From: Myxococcus eversor
Lineage (GTDB): Bacteria; Myxococcota; Myxococcia; Myxococcales; Myxococcaceae
DNA: 64,000 bases
NCBI RefSeq assembly: GCF_010894455.1
Contig: NZ_JAAIXY010000019.1
Location: 62,001-126,000 of the forward strand
Direction: 5' to 3'
Part shown: positions 17,890 through 26,520 of the stretch, piece by piece
Layout: the number at the start of each line of letters is the position of its first letter
How positions within the stretch are numbered: position 1 is the first letter of the stretch
Notes under the pieces: generated by a model
Database searches by the model: none
The model's input: only the letters and a program-made list of their open reading frames with translations
What the model was told of the DNA's origin: nothing
Translations under genes and position numbers: made by a program

Positions 17890-18582
17890 ATGAGTGAAGC
17901 GAAACGCCCGTACGTGATTTGCCACATGGTGCCATCGCTCGACGGGCGCATCGTCACCAGGCACTGGAAGCTCTCCTCCCGCATGCTGGGCGAGTACGAG
18001 CGCACGGCCGAGACGTTCGACGCGGAGGCGTGGATGATTGGCCGGATTTCAATGGAGCCCTACGCCGGGAAGGCGCGGGTTCCCGCACGCAAGCGAGCGC
18101 AGCCGATTCCCAGGAAGGACTTCATCGCGCGACGCGATGCCGAGTCCTACGCCATCGCGTTGGACCCTTCGGGCAAGCTCACCTGGAAGTCGGCCTCCAT
18201 CGATGAGGAGCACGTGATTTCGGTCCTCACCGAGCAGGTCTCCGACGACTACCTGGCCTTCCTCCAGGCGAAGGGCATCTCCTACCTGTTTGGCGGCAAG
18301 GCGAAGCTGAACCTCCGACGGGTGCTGGAGAAGCTGCGCGCGCGGTTCGGCATCAAGAAGCTGCTCCTGGAGGGGGGCGGCAGAATCAACGGCTCCTTCC
18401 TGGCCGCGGACCTCATCGATGAGCTGAGCGTGCTCGTCGCGCCCATCGCGGATGGCTCCATCGGCACCCCTTCACTCTTCGATGCGAGCGAGAAGAAGGG
18501 GCCCATCCGCCACCTCGAGCTGGTCTCCCTCGAGAAGCGCGCGGGTGACCTGGTCTGGCTGCGCTACAAGCCGAAGCGCTGA
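17890..18582 (+). CDS. Dihydrofolate reductase-family (RibD C-terminal) protein
   Basis: A 230-residue protein of the RibD_C/DHFR fold: YVICHMVPSLDGRI at the N-terminus, AWMIGRISME, then FGIKKLLLEGGGRINGSFL and DELSVLVAPI. Members reduce pyrimidine or pterin-like substrates with NADPH; without the RibD deaminase domain, the actual substrate is open and folate metabolism is unlikely. Preceded by a GAGGAG ribosome site. It is convergent with the arylsulfatase gene, separated by only five bases. Confidence 0.85.
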   Translation: MSEAKRPYVICHMVPSLDGRIVTRHWKLSSRMLGEYERTAETFDAEAWMIGRISMEPYAGKARVPARKRAQPIPRKDFIARRDAESYAIALDPSGKLTWKSASIDEEHVISVLTEQVSDDYLAFLQAKGISYLFGGKAKLNLRRVLEKLRARFGIKKLLLEGGGRINGSFLAADLIDELSVLVAPIADGSIGTPSLFDASEKKGPIRHLELVSLEKRAGDLVWLRYKPKR

Positions 18583-18587
18583 GCCGC

Positions 18588-20918
18588 TCACTCCTGGGAG
18601 AACGCGAGCCGCAGCTCCCCTTCCGCGTCGCGGTCTCCCTTCACGTCCACCACGACCTTCTCCAGTCGCCCCGTGAAGGAGAACGGCACCTCGTAGCGAG
18701 GACTCACGGCCGTGCCCGTGTTGCGCCCGACGAGCAACCCGTAGCCCGTCATGGCGCTGTACATCGCGCCGGTCTTGATGCCCTTCAGCGTCCCCACCGT
18801 CTCGTCGTCCACCATCAGCAGCACATCGCCGGTGAAGAAGTCCGGCTTGAGGCTCTTGGCCGTCGGAGTGAACCGCGCGCTCAGCCGGTGCATGCCGGGA
18901 GCCACCACCCGGGCCGACGACACGAGGTACTCCTCCATCTTGAGGTAGTTGTGGACGTAGTGGAGCCGGCCGTCCTGGAGGAACAGGCTCCACCCACCGA
19001 ACTCCCCGCCCGAACACACCAGCACGCCCTCGGCGCCGGTGTCCGGGATGAAGGCGTGGGCGGTGATGGTGTGAGGCCGTCCCAGCATCGCGGGCCCCGC
19101 CAGCGGGTGCAGGTTCGAAGTGCCCGAGTAGAACGTGTAGCGCTCCCTGGGCAGGGCCGCGACAGGGCGCCCCGGGTCCGCCGCGCGCTCATAGCGCCGG
19201 TCGTCGAGCGGCCTGACGTGGTACTTGCTGGCTTCGACCTCCCACATGGCAATCAGTTGCCGGAGCTTCTCGGGGTGCTTCGCGGCGAGGTCCTCGTACT
19301 CAGTCGTGTCGACGTCGGTGTGATACAGCTCCCAGCGGTCCTCCGCCCAGGAGGAGCCCTTCTTGTGCCAGGCCACGGCCGTCCAGCCATCTGCCCAGAG
19401 GGCGCGACTGCCCAGCATCTCGTAGTACTGCACCTTCTTGCGAGTCTTCGCCGCGGCGTCCTCGAACGTATAGGCGAAGCTCACCCCCTGCACGGGCATC
19501 TGCTTGACGCCATTGACAGACATGGGCTCCGGCAGGCCGCTCACCTCGAGCAGCGTCGGGACGATGTCGATGATGTGGTGATACTGATTGCGAATCGCGC
19601 CCCCCTCCCGAATCCTCGCGGGCCAGGAGACGATGAGGGCATCCGTGTTGCCCCCCATGTGCGTGTCCTGCTTCCACTTCTTGAAGGGCGTGTTTCCGGC
19701 CAGGGACCAGCCCATGGGATACAGCGGGTCCGTCCGAGGCCCGCCAATCTCCTCCAGGCGCAGCGACATCTCCTCGACGCTCTCCGGCGTGAAGTTCCGG
19801 AAGCGGTCGGTGTTGGTGACGCCGTCCTGCAGCCCCTCTTGTGACGCTCCGTTGTCGGAGGCGACGAGGATGAGCGTGTTGTCACGCAGCGACAGCTCGT
19901 CGAGCGCCGCGAGCAGCCGACCGATGTGGTGGTCGGCATGGTCGAGCATCCCGGCGAAGGCCTCCTGCAGCCGGCAGTACACCGTCCGCTGCGCCTCGTT
20001 CAATGACGTCCACGCGGGGACGGAGGGGTCTCTCGGGGTCAGCTTCGCGCTCGCGGGGAGGATGCCCAGCGCCTTCTGTCGCGCGAGCACCTCTTCGCGG
20101 ACCTTGTCCCAGCCCTGCGAGAACCGGCCCCGGTACTTGTCGATGAACTCCTTGGGGGCATGGAGCGGAGCGTGGCAGGCCCCGAGCGCGAGGTAGGCGA
20201 AGAAGGGACGGCCCGTGTTCGCCTGCTGCTGGTCCCGGAGGTAGGTGATGGTCCGGTCCACCAGGTCCTCGGTCAGGTGATATCCGGGGCGCGTGGGCGC
20301 ATCGATGAACTGGTTGTCCTGCACCAGCAAGGGCGCCCACTGGTCCGTCTCTCCTCCGAGGTAGCCGTAGAACTTCTCGAAGCCCATGGCCACCGGCCAG
20401 CGGTCGAACGGCCCGGCGGCGGTGTACGCGGTGTACGGGGTGAGGTGCCACTTCCCCACGGCCATCGTGTTGTAGCCATTCTGCTTCAGCACCTCCGCCA
20501 CCGTGGCGGCGCTCTTCGGAATCGAGCCATAGCTGCCAGGAAACCCCGTGGCCGCCTCGGTGATGGCGGCGAGCCCCACGGAGTGGTGGTTGCGTCCGGT
20601 GAGCAACGCCGCGCGCGACGGAGAGCAGAGCGCCGTCGTGTGGAAGTTGTTGTACCGAAGCCCGGTGCTGGCGAGCTTGTCGAGGTTCGGCGTTTCGATG
20701 GGGCCGCCATAGCAACCGAGCTGACCGAAGCCCACGTCATCCAGGAGGATGATGAGCACGTTCGGCGCGCCCTCCGGCGCGGCCAGGGGCAGCACGGGCG
20801 ACCAGTCAGGCACGGAGTCCCGGTAGGTCTCCCCCACCTTCCCACCGAAGGCGGTCTGCGTCGGCGGAGGCAGGAGCGTCCGGTCGGGATTGCGCGGCTT
20901 GTGTTTCTTGGAAGTCAT
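18588..20918 (-). CDS. Arylsulfatase (formylglycine-dependent)
   Basis: A 776-residue sulfatase. Metal ligands lie in ILLDDVGFGQ (D60, D61), and the sulfatase signature CSPSRAALLTGRN places the cysteine converted to formylglycine at C98. Downstream motifs include VGKWHLTPY and ASDNGASQEG. The C-terminal 200 residues form the beta-rich extra domain seen in long PAS-type sulfatases. No export signal is visible, so it may be cytosolic. A formylglycine-generating enzyme gene would be needed and is not in this window. The start at 20918 is the second ATG; one at 20963 is possible. Confidence 0.92.
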   Translation of the reverse strand: MTSKKHKPRNPDRTLLPPPTQTAFGGKVGETYRDSVPDWSPVLPLAAPEGAPNVLIILLDDVGFGQLGCYGGPIETPNLDKLASTGLRYNNFHTTALCSPSRAALLTGRNHHSVGLAAITEAATGFPGSYGSIPKSAATVAEVLKQNGYNTMAVGKWHLTPYTAYTAAGPFDRWPVAMGFEKFYGYLGGETDQWAPLLVQDNQFIDAPTRPGYHLTEDLVDRTITYLRDQQQANTGRPFFAYLALGACHAPLHAPKEFIDKYRGRFSQGWDKVREEVLARQKALGILPASAKLTPRDPSVPAWTSLNEAQRTVYCRLQEAFAGMLDHADHHIGRLLAALDELSLRDNTLILVASDNGASQEGLQDGVTNTDRFRNFTPESVEEMSLRLEEIGGPRTDPLYPMGWSLAGNTPFKKWKQDTHMGGNTDALIVSWPARIREGGAIRNQYHHIIDIVPTLLEVSGLPEPMSVNGVKQMPVQGVSFAYTFEDAAAKTRKKVQYYEMLGSRALWADGWTAVAWHKKGSSWAEDRWELYHTDVDTTEYEDLAAKHPEKLRQLIAMWEVEASKYHVRPLDDRRYERAADPGRPVAALPRERYTFYSGTSNLHPLAGPAMLGRPHTITAHAFIPDTGAEGVLVCSGGEFGGWSLFLQDGRLHYVHNYLKMEEYLVSSARVVAPGMHRLSARFTPTAKSLKPDFFTGDVLLMVDDETVGTLKGIKTGAMYSAMTGYGLLVGRNTGTAVSPRYEVPFSFTGRLEKVVVDVKGDRDAEGELRLAFSQE

Positions 20919-21128
20919 GAGAGGGCCCTCGCGAGGCGTCGAAGCCGCGGCCATGGACATCAATCCACGCAGAAGAGGCTGTGACCTGGGTGCAGGAGCG
21001 GCAACAAGCGTGCGCCGTCGAGAGCCCGCTCGCCCCGGCCACCCTCACGGGCGACGCGATGTGCCCTTCGCGACGAAGCGCCGGCCATTCTTTCTCTTCG
21101 TCGCGCCCGGGCCCGGTGTCCCTGCTCC

Positions 21129-22364
21129 ATGGTACGCATGGCGTGTATGTGGATGAGCCCGCCTGTCCCGTGTGGAAGCGCAGCCCGTCGGCCTCCTGGA
21201 GTGCTGGTCATCCTCCTCGGCCTCGGCTTGACGGTGGCCGCCTGCAAGACGTCGGAGCCCTCTCCCTCCCCATCCCTGGCCTGGGTGAGTGTTCCGGCCG
21301 CGGACACGCGGGTGCGCTACACCGGACGGACCTACCGCTCCGCCACCGGCGTCGTCTTCTCCCATCCCGGCGTGACGATTCGCGCGAGCTTCTGGGGTGA
21401 CGCCCTGCGGATGAAGCTCCACGACGCGGGCCTGGGCGGTGAGGTGGGGACCAACTACTTCGATGTCTCGATTGACGGCGCGACACCCCGGCCGCTCGCG
21501 GTGCACCGCCACCAACCGACGTACGTCCTCGCCACGGGCCTGGCCGTGGGGCCGCACACGGTGGAGCTCGTCAAGCGCACCGAGTCCTCGGTGGGCTCCA
21601 GTGAGCTGGTGGCGCTGGAGGTCCATGGCGAGCTCCAGGAACCACCCGCGCACGCGAAGCCGCTGATGGAGTTCATCGGCGACTCCATCACCTGTGGCTA
21701 CGGCAGCGAGGTCTCCGTCATCCCCCAGACGCCGCCCTGGAGCGCGCCGACCTTCACCTCGGCGCACCAGAATCCCAGGCGCGGCTACGCCTGGCTCACG
21801 GCCCTGGCGCTGGGCGCGGAGCCCGTCCTCGTCTGCTATTCGGGCCGAGGGGTCTATCGCAACCTGGATGCATCGACAGCCGGATTGATTCCCGCGCTCT
21901 ACGAGCTGGCCGTCCCGGACCATGCCGTTCCCTGGGACTTCTCCCATGCGTCGCCCGACGTGATTGTCGTCAACGCCGGCACCAACGACACCTTCGCCGG
22001 CCACGGCACCGCCCAATACCTTCCAGACGAAGCCGCGTTCAAGTCGGCCTACCGCGCGTTCCTCCAGCGGCTCCGGACGCTGCACCCTCGGGCCCACATC
22101 ATCTGCACGCTGGGCAGCATGACGGACGGCCACAAGGAGACCGAAGGGACGGACACGCCGTCGTCGGTCCACGTCGGGCACTGGCTCACCGACCTCGTCA
22201 CGGAGCGACAGCAGCAAGGCGATGCGCGGGTGTACCGCCATGAGATGGCCGAGCAGGCGCCCGAGCTCGACGGAGTCGCCGAGGACTGGCACCCGTCCGC
22301 CGCCACGCACCTCAAGATGGCGGAGGCGCTGCGCCGGTTCATCGAGACCGTCGTCCGCCCCTGA
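21129..22364 (+). CDS. Lipoprotein SGNH hydrolase, CE2-type acetyl esterase-like
   Basis: Up to 411 residues, depending on which of four clustered ATG codons is used (21129-21153). The signal ends LGLTVAACK. An N-terminal jelly-roll domain (about 50-170) is followed by an SGNH hydrolase: FIGDSITCGYG with the nucleophile serine, VNAGTNDTF as the oxyanion block, and DWHPSAATH with the Asp-His pair. This two-domain order matches carbohydrate esterase family 2, which removes acetyl groups from xylan or mannan. It is divergent from the arylsulfatase; both could act on decorated polysaccharides. Confidence 0.85.
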   Translation: MVRMACMWMSPPVPCGSAARRPPGVLVILLGLGLTVAACKTSEPSPSPSLAWVSVPAADTRVRYTGRTYRSATGVVFSHPGVTIRASFWGDALRMKLHDAGLGGEVGTNYFDVSIDGATPRPLAVHRHQPTYVLATGLAVGPHTVELVKRTESSVGSSELVALEVHGELQEPPAHAKPLMEFIGDSITCGYGSEVSVIPQTPPWSAPTFTSAHQNPRRGYAWLTALALGAEPVLVCYSGRGVYRNLDASTAGLIPALYELAVPDHAVPWDFSHASPDVIVVNAGTNDTFAGHGTAQYLPDEAAFKSAYRAFLQRLRTLHPRAHIICTLGSMTDGHKETEGTDTPSSVHVGHWLTDLVTERQQQGDARVYRHEMAEQAPELDGVAEDWHPSAATHLKMAEALRRFIETVVRP

Positions 22365-22379
22365 GCACCGGGCCTCGGC

Positions 22380-22426
22380 TTGACACCTCCCGAGACCCGG
22401 GAGTATTTGAGTACCAACTCGATAAC
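22380..22426 (+). promoter_or_regulatory. Promoter and probable operator of the TetR gene
   Basis: TTGACA at 22380-22385 and TATTTG at 22404-22409 form a -35/-10 pair with 18-base spacing. Overlapping the -10 downstream edge, 22408-22426 matches the element at 23109-23127 in 15 of 19 positions (TGAGTA..AA.TC.ATAAC), and it ends three bases before the ATG. Confidence 0.6.
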
Positions 22427-22429
22427 ACC

Positions 22430-23056
22430 ATGGCCCGCCCCGTCTCCATTCGCGATGAAGACATCCTCGACGCCGCGCGAGAGGTGTTCCGGGCGCATGG
22501 CGTGCGAGCGACCTCCGCGATGGTGGCCGAGCGAGCGCGCGTGTCGGAAGGCATCATCTTCCGCCGCTTCAAGACGAAGGAAGGGCTGTTCCGCGCGGCG
22601 CTCAACCTGGACCTCATCGAGCCTCCCGAGGTGGCGGAGCTGGAGCAGCGAGTGGGTATGGGGACCGTCGTGGAGAACCTCCATGATGCGGGAGTCGCCC
22701 TCGTCGGCATCATCAAGGTGCAAATCCCCCTGAAGCTGCTCGCCATGACCAACCCGGGGACGAACGACAGCCCCGTCAGCGCGTCGTCCTCCGGGACCCC
22801 TCGCGAGCTCTACTTCACGCGCATCGTGAACTACGTCCAGGGCGAGGTCTCCCTGGGCCGCCTCCGCGCGGTGTCCCCCGAGGTGTTCACCTATGCCTTC
22901 CTCGGTGGCATCAAGGACAACGTCGTCGCGCAGATCTTCCACCGCCCCGACACGCCCTCCGGCTATCCCTCCGCGCCCGTCTTCGTCCGCTCGCTCCTGG
23001 ATCTGCTCCTGCACGGAGCCCACCGCCCGCCGGCCGGCCCCGTCTCCCGCGGTTGA
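22430..23056 (+). CDS. TetR/AcrR-family regulator
   Basis: A 208-residue protein. The N-terminal helix-turn-helix is clear: ILDAAREVFRAHGVRATSA then VAERARVSEGIIFRRFKTK. The C-terminal ligand-binding part is unremarkable helical sequence. The promoter overlaps a 19-base element that recurs before the downstream outer-membrane gene, so it probably represses itself and that gene. The ligand is unknown. The last ten residues are proline-rich. Confidence 0.92.
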   Translation: MARPVSIRDEDILDAAREVFRAHGVRATSAMVAERARVSEGIIFRRFKTKEGLFRAALNLDLIEPPEVAELEQRVGMGTVVENLHDAGVALVGIIKVQIPLKLLAMTNPGTNDSPVSASSSGTPRELYFTRIVNYVQGEVSLGRLRAVSPEVFTYAFLGGIKDNVVAQIFHRPDTPSGYPSAPVFVRSLLDLLLHGAHRPPAGPVSRG

Positions 23057-23108
23057 CGCCCCCGCCTGACCCGCCCAGCACCTGCTCCCCGCCCGCGCGC
23101 CGAATTAG

Positions 23109-23127
23109 TGAGTATGAAATCAATAAC
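23109..23127. promoter_or_regulatory. Second copy of the TetR-associated element
   Basis: TGAGTATGAAATCAATAAC shares 15 of 19 positions with 22408-22426 and lies 31 bases before the ATG at 23159. It implies that the TetR regulator also controls the outer-membrane protein gene. Confidence 0.55.
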
Positions 23128-23158
23128 TGACGAATTCAGCCGGAGGCCTCGTCACCCC

Positions 23159-24229
23159 ATGAGCGCCAAGCACTCCACCCTCCCCCGCGGCCGAGCCACA
23201 CGTCTCCAGGCTCCGCCGTTCCTCCTCACCCTCGCGCTGCTGTCGTCGGGCGTCGCGAGCGCGCAGACGTCACAGGACCGGGCCTACGTGGGCTTCTCCT
23301 GGACGAAGGGCACGGAGATCGGCTCGCGGGGCGGCAAGCTGAAGGAGCACCTCAAGCTCGAGGTGCGCCCCATGATGCCCATCCTGGAGCTGGGCACGTT
23401 GAAGCTGATTCCCACCCTGGGGTTCGAGACCCGGTGGATGGGAATGGAGCGCCGGACCGCGCCGCTCCATGAACAGGAGGGGGAGAAGAGCGGGAACCTC
23501 CACCGCTTCCAGCTCGGGCTCTCGCTGCTCGTCCCCGTTTCTCCCCGAGGACTGCTGCTGGTGGGCGCCTCCGGCAACATCCGCCCCGACTTCTCCAAGG
23601 GCTTCAAGGAGTTCGACGCCAGCCGGGACACGTCCTGGACGGGCTTCGCCCTGGGCAGCTACTTCCTCGGAGGAGACCCGAGGAAGACGCTGACGCTGGG
23701 AGTGGCCACGCAGTATCCGTTCGAGAAGGTGCCCGTCATTCCCGTCGTGGGCTTCACCTACCGCATGGACCCATACATCCTGGAGCTGGGCTTCCCTCGC
23801 GCCACCCTGCTCATGAAGGTGGGCAGCGGCCTGGAGCTGGGCTTCACGGGTGGGTTCGAGCGACAGGTGTTCCGCGTCGACCTGCCGGCCAGCAGCTCCG
23901 CGCCCGGCGTCCGGTACCTGAGCCAGACGGAGCTGCGGCTCGGCCCCACGGTGAATCTGCGCATGGGCAGCAGCGACCTGTGGCTGAGCACTTCGGCCGG
24001 CCTGGACTTCCTGGATGACTACGCACTGCTCGACGAGAACCGGGAGCGCATCTTCTCTGACCTTCCCGGCTCGACGAAGCCCGCTCCCTACCTGCGAATC
24101 TTGATGAGCTGGCGACCGCCGCATCGCTCGGCCTCGTCGAACGCGCGCCCCACGGGGCCCTCCACGTCGCAGCCGAGCAGCTCGGGCAGGAGCACTTCGC
24201 CCCTCCCATCTTCGCTCATCGGTCAGTGA
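23159..24229 (+). CDS. Predicted outer-membrane beta-barrel protein (DUF6268-like)
   Basis: A 356-residue protein from the ATG at 23159, with a signal peptide ending SSGVASAQ. The mature chain is made of alternating amphipathic strands (LKLEVRPMMPILELGTLKL, FQLGLSLLVPVS, LRLGPTVNLRMG, PAPYLRILMSW), typical of a transmembrane barrel. A barrel would normally end at the last aromatic strand near residue 320, but here a Ser/Pro/Thr-rich tail of about 36 residues follows. The tail may be a read-through past a lost stop. Likely under control of the upstream TetR gene. Confidence 0.7.
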   Translation: MSAKHSTLPRGRATRLQAPPFLLTLALLSSGVASAQTSQDRAYVGFSWTKGTEIGSRGGKLKEHLKLEVRPMMPILELGTLKLIPTLGFETRWMGMERRTAPLHEQEGEKSGNLHRFQLGLSLLVPVSPRGLLLVGASGNIRPDFSKGFKEFDASRDTSWTGFALGSYFLGGDPRKTLTLGVATQYPFEKVPVIPVVGFTYRMDPYILELGFPRATLLMKVGSGLELGFTGGFERQVFRVDLPASSSAPGVRYLSQTELRLGPTVNLRMGSSDLWLSTSAGLDFLDDYALLDENRERIFSDLPGSTKPAPYLRILMSWRPPHRSASSNARPTGPSTSQPSSSGRSTSPLPSSLIGQ

Positions 24230-24323
24230 GCCGTGACGCGGCCCGGAGGACGTCCAGCGACCGCGACTCTCCGGAGGGACTGGAGCGCCTCACTGCGCCC
24301 CAGCCCTTCCTTCCTGGAGCGGG

Positions 24324-24641
24324 CTACGGCGCGCAGTCAGTCCACGCGGCGTCGAAGAGGCCACCGCGGTCGCCGACCGCGCAGTAGTCACTGGCACGCT
24401 GGGTACAATTCGAGACGACGCCCTCGACCAGGTGATAGCGGTCACGATTCCAGCACCACGCGCAGCAGCCATACGCCGCCGCCCTGACAGTCCCCGGGGC
24501 CTCCTCCACGGAGACGTTGGTGTCGTCCTGTCCAGGCTGAGCCGCTACGACTTCTTGCGCGCCCTCATCCATCGCGCCGCCACAGGCAACCAGGGAAGCG
24601 GCCAGGCTCAACATGACCACGAACGGCAATCGCTTCATCAT
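24324..24641 (-). CDS. Small cysteine-rich lipoprotein
   Basis: A 105-residue protein (or one residue less if the second ATG is used) with the signal LPFVVMLSLAASLVACGG and an acidic linker. The mature domain contains six cysteines, arranged CCAWCW near residue 60, then NCTQ, YCAV and a terminal TDCAP, suggesting a small disulphide-rich fold on the cell surface. I do not recognise a named family. The style matches the other small lipoproteins of this window. Confidence 0.72.
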   Translation of the reverse strand: MMKRLPFVVMLSLAASLVACGGAMDEGAQEVVAAQPGQDDTNVSVEEAPGTVRAAAYGCCAWCWNRDRYHLVEGVVSNCTQRASDYCAVGDRGGLFDAAWTDCAP

Positions 24642-24811
24642 GACGGAGTGCCCCTATTGAAGAAGGAACGCCAGACATTGGGTTCCTCCCTCAACCAATC
24701 CCAGACAGACCGCCGCTGAAATCGTGGCTTCCCACATCCAGACTCAAGCGTGGCGCGGCGGACACTCCGACGAGGCGCTGAACCGAGGACGAAAGCCAAC
24801 GCCGCACGCGC

Positions 24812-25111
24812 TCACGCGCCGGCGAGCGTCTTTCGCAGCCAGGCAACCACCGGGAAGCACCCGGGCCCGACAATCAGGAGCAGCACCGAGATGACGAGGC
24901 ACCGCAAAAGGGCGACCTCGTAGCCGCCAGCGTGTCCGACGAACGGGGCTCCGCTCACCACCGCATGGAAGGACTCGGCCACGGCCCTCGAGAAGAAGAG
25001 GCCCACCGACGCCAGCGTGGACGAGCGGAGGAGGAACAGGATGGCGAGCGCCTCCTGACAGCCCCTTCCGAGGCGCAAGGCGCGGGCCGGAGCGCGGCGG
25101 GCTTCATCCAC
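24812..25111 (-). CDS. Possible small membrane protein
   Basis: A 99-residue frame with a basic N-terminus and two hydrophobic segments (ALAILFLLRSSTLASVGLFF and CLVISVLLLIVGPGCFPVVA) separated by a polar loop, ending WLRKTLAGA. Positive residues flank the segments, as the inside-positive rule predicts. No family is recognised, and the frame could be chance in GC-rich DNA; the hydrophobic pattern is the only support. Confidence 0.4.
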   Translation of the reverse strand: MDEARRAPARALRLGRGCQEALAILFLLRSSTLASVGLFFSRAVAESFHAVVSGAPFVGHAGGYEVALLRCLVISVLLLIVGPGCFPVVAWLRKTLAGA

Positions 25112-25207
25112 CCCGCTGTTTCGCGGAGGACCTTGGCCGGCCTGGTGCTCCTCGGGGAACCCCTGCCGACGGAGTGGACACCCTCTACGGGGCAGGTCCC
25201 GAAAATA

Positions 25208-25243
25208 CAGAAGGCCCGACCCTTTGATGGACCGGACCTTCTG
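25208..25243 (-). terminator. Intrinsic terminator of cspA
   Basis: Read on the minus strand, CAGAAGG...CCTTCTG form a stem with further partial pairing inside, followed by a TATTTTC run. It lies 35 bases past the cspA stop codon. Confidence 0.75.
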
Positions 25244-25277
25244 GGTGAATCACGAAGTCGTCAGGATGACGAGGGGC

Positions 25278-25481
25278 TTAGATCGGGCGAACGTTCTGAG
25301 CCTGCAGGCCCTTGGGGCCCCGGGCGACATCGAACTCCACCTTCTGGCCTTCGGCCAGGGAGCGGAAGCCGTCCGCCTGGATGGACGTGTGGTGGCAGAA
25401 CAGGTCCTCGCCCCCGCCGTCCTGGGTGATGAAGCCGAAGCCCTTCGCATCGTTGAACCACTTCACGGTACCGGTTGCCAT
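25278..25481 (-). CDS. cspA: Cold shock protein, CspA family
   Basis: A 67-residue single cold-shock domain covering the whole protein: MATGTVKWFNDAKGFGFI includes RNP1 (KGFGFI), and DLFCHHTSI is the RNP2 site. It binds single-stranded RNA or DNA and melts secondary structure, acting in the cytoplasm. An intrinsic terminator follows. A long gene-free upstream region (25482-25900) could hold the extended 5' leader usual for this family. Bacteria of this group carry several copies, so the symbol marks the family rather than a specific paralogue. Confidence 0.95.
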   Translation of the reverse strand: MATGTVKWFNDAKGFGFITQDGGGEDLFCHHTSIQADGFRSLAEGQKVEFDVARGPKGLQAQNVRPI

Positions 25482-25900
25482 TGCCTTGTTCTTCTTTCAT
25501 CGCGGACAGGGAGAGTCGCCGTCCGGCCCCACAGAGTATCAACCCTACAAGACGACACAGCCTAAGCATTCGGCTTGGACGATGTCCACCCCCACGCACG
25601 TCATCCTTCGCACTTCTTGCCCTGACCCACCCCAGCCCATGTAGCGACATGTGCCAGATATTCCAGTATCAGCGCGACTTTCCTCTTCTCGCGGCCTGTC
25701 ATCGCCGCCAATCGGGGATTACTCGGACGAAAGGCAGGTTTCGCCCCCAAGGTCGTTCACCCCGGAACCAACCAAGGGGGCGAGCGCACCTGGGCCCGCA
25801 GCGCGCGCCGCCGCGAGTGACCCCCGCGAAGCGGGCGTCCTTCCGTTCACGGGTGCACATTCGCGGCACCCAGGGAGGACGCGCAGTAGCTTCCGCGCGA
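25482..25900. other. Gene-free control region between cspA and the divergent gene
   Basis: These 419 bases contain no convincing frame: open frames here lack the G/C third-position bias. It must hold the cspA promoter and leader and the promoter of the gene at 25901. I could not assign exact boxes. Confidence 0.6.
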
Positions 25901-26512
25901 ATGAAACAGGTCACCGCGATTCTCGAAGCGTTGCGCCAGGCGAAGTCCCTGAAGGTGAAGGCGGGGACCCCGATTGCACCGGAGGCCCTGGTGGAAGCCA
26001 TCACTCCGCCCTTCGGCGTCATCGAATGGACCCCGCCTCCCACCTACCGCGAAGCCCTGGGCACGGGCTTGAGGTCCGCCACGCGGCACGTTCCGGCGGT
26101 GGGACGGGAGCGGGGGTTCAAGCTCTACGACGCGGACGCGCTCGGCAAGGCGAACGAGGACTGGGTCCACCTGCCAGAGGGGGTCACCATCGACGAGGGC
26201 GTCGACCTCTCCACCAACCACCTGGTCGGCTTCGCGGAGGCGGAGGGCGAGGCCGTGTGGTGCTTCGACGTGAGCGCGCCCCGCGCGGACGGGGAGTACC
26301 CGGTCTACTACCACCACGCGGAGATGCCTCGCACCAGGGTGCTGGCGACGGGGGCCTGGCTGAAGCCCGAGGATGCGACGCCGGACTTCGAGTCCTTCGC
26401 GCAGTGGCTCGAGACGATGACCGCCGCGCTCATCTCAGAGCCTCCAGCTCCGTGGCTCCAGGACCTGGGCACCCCGGGGCTCACCTTCACCAAGAAGCGC
26501 CTCTCCCTGTAG
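25901..26512 (+). CDS. SMI1/KNR4 (SUKH)-like protein
   Basis: A 203-residue protein from the ATG at 25901. It has the loose SUKH pattern: an early helix, PTYREALGTGLRSATR, KLYDADALGKANEDWV, a strand pair NHLVGFAEAEGEAVWCFDV (the turn that shows FA...G...FDV in SMI1/KNR4 domains), GEYPVYYH and FESFAQWLETMTA at the end. In bacteria these domains are often immunity proteins for polymorphic toxins, but stand-alone housekeeping copies are also common. No toxin gene is adjacent. Confidence 0.7.
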   Translation: MKQVTAILEALRQAKSLKVKAGTPIAPEALVEAITPPFGVIEWTPPPTYREALGTGLRSATRHVPAVGRERGFKLYDADALGKANEDWVHLPEGVTIDEGVDLSTNHLVGFAEAEGEAVWCFDVSAPRADGEYPVYYHHAEMPRTRVLATGAWLKPEDATPDFESFAQWLETMTAALISEPPAPWLQDLGTPGLTFTKKRLSL

Positions 26513-26520
26513 CGCCGGGC

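Noticed and set aside
24088..24219. 43-codon minus-strand frame beginning MSEDGRGEVLLPELLG
   Set aside because: Reads like protein but lies wholly antisense inside the end of the outer-membrane protein gene, without start signals.
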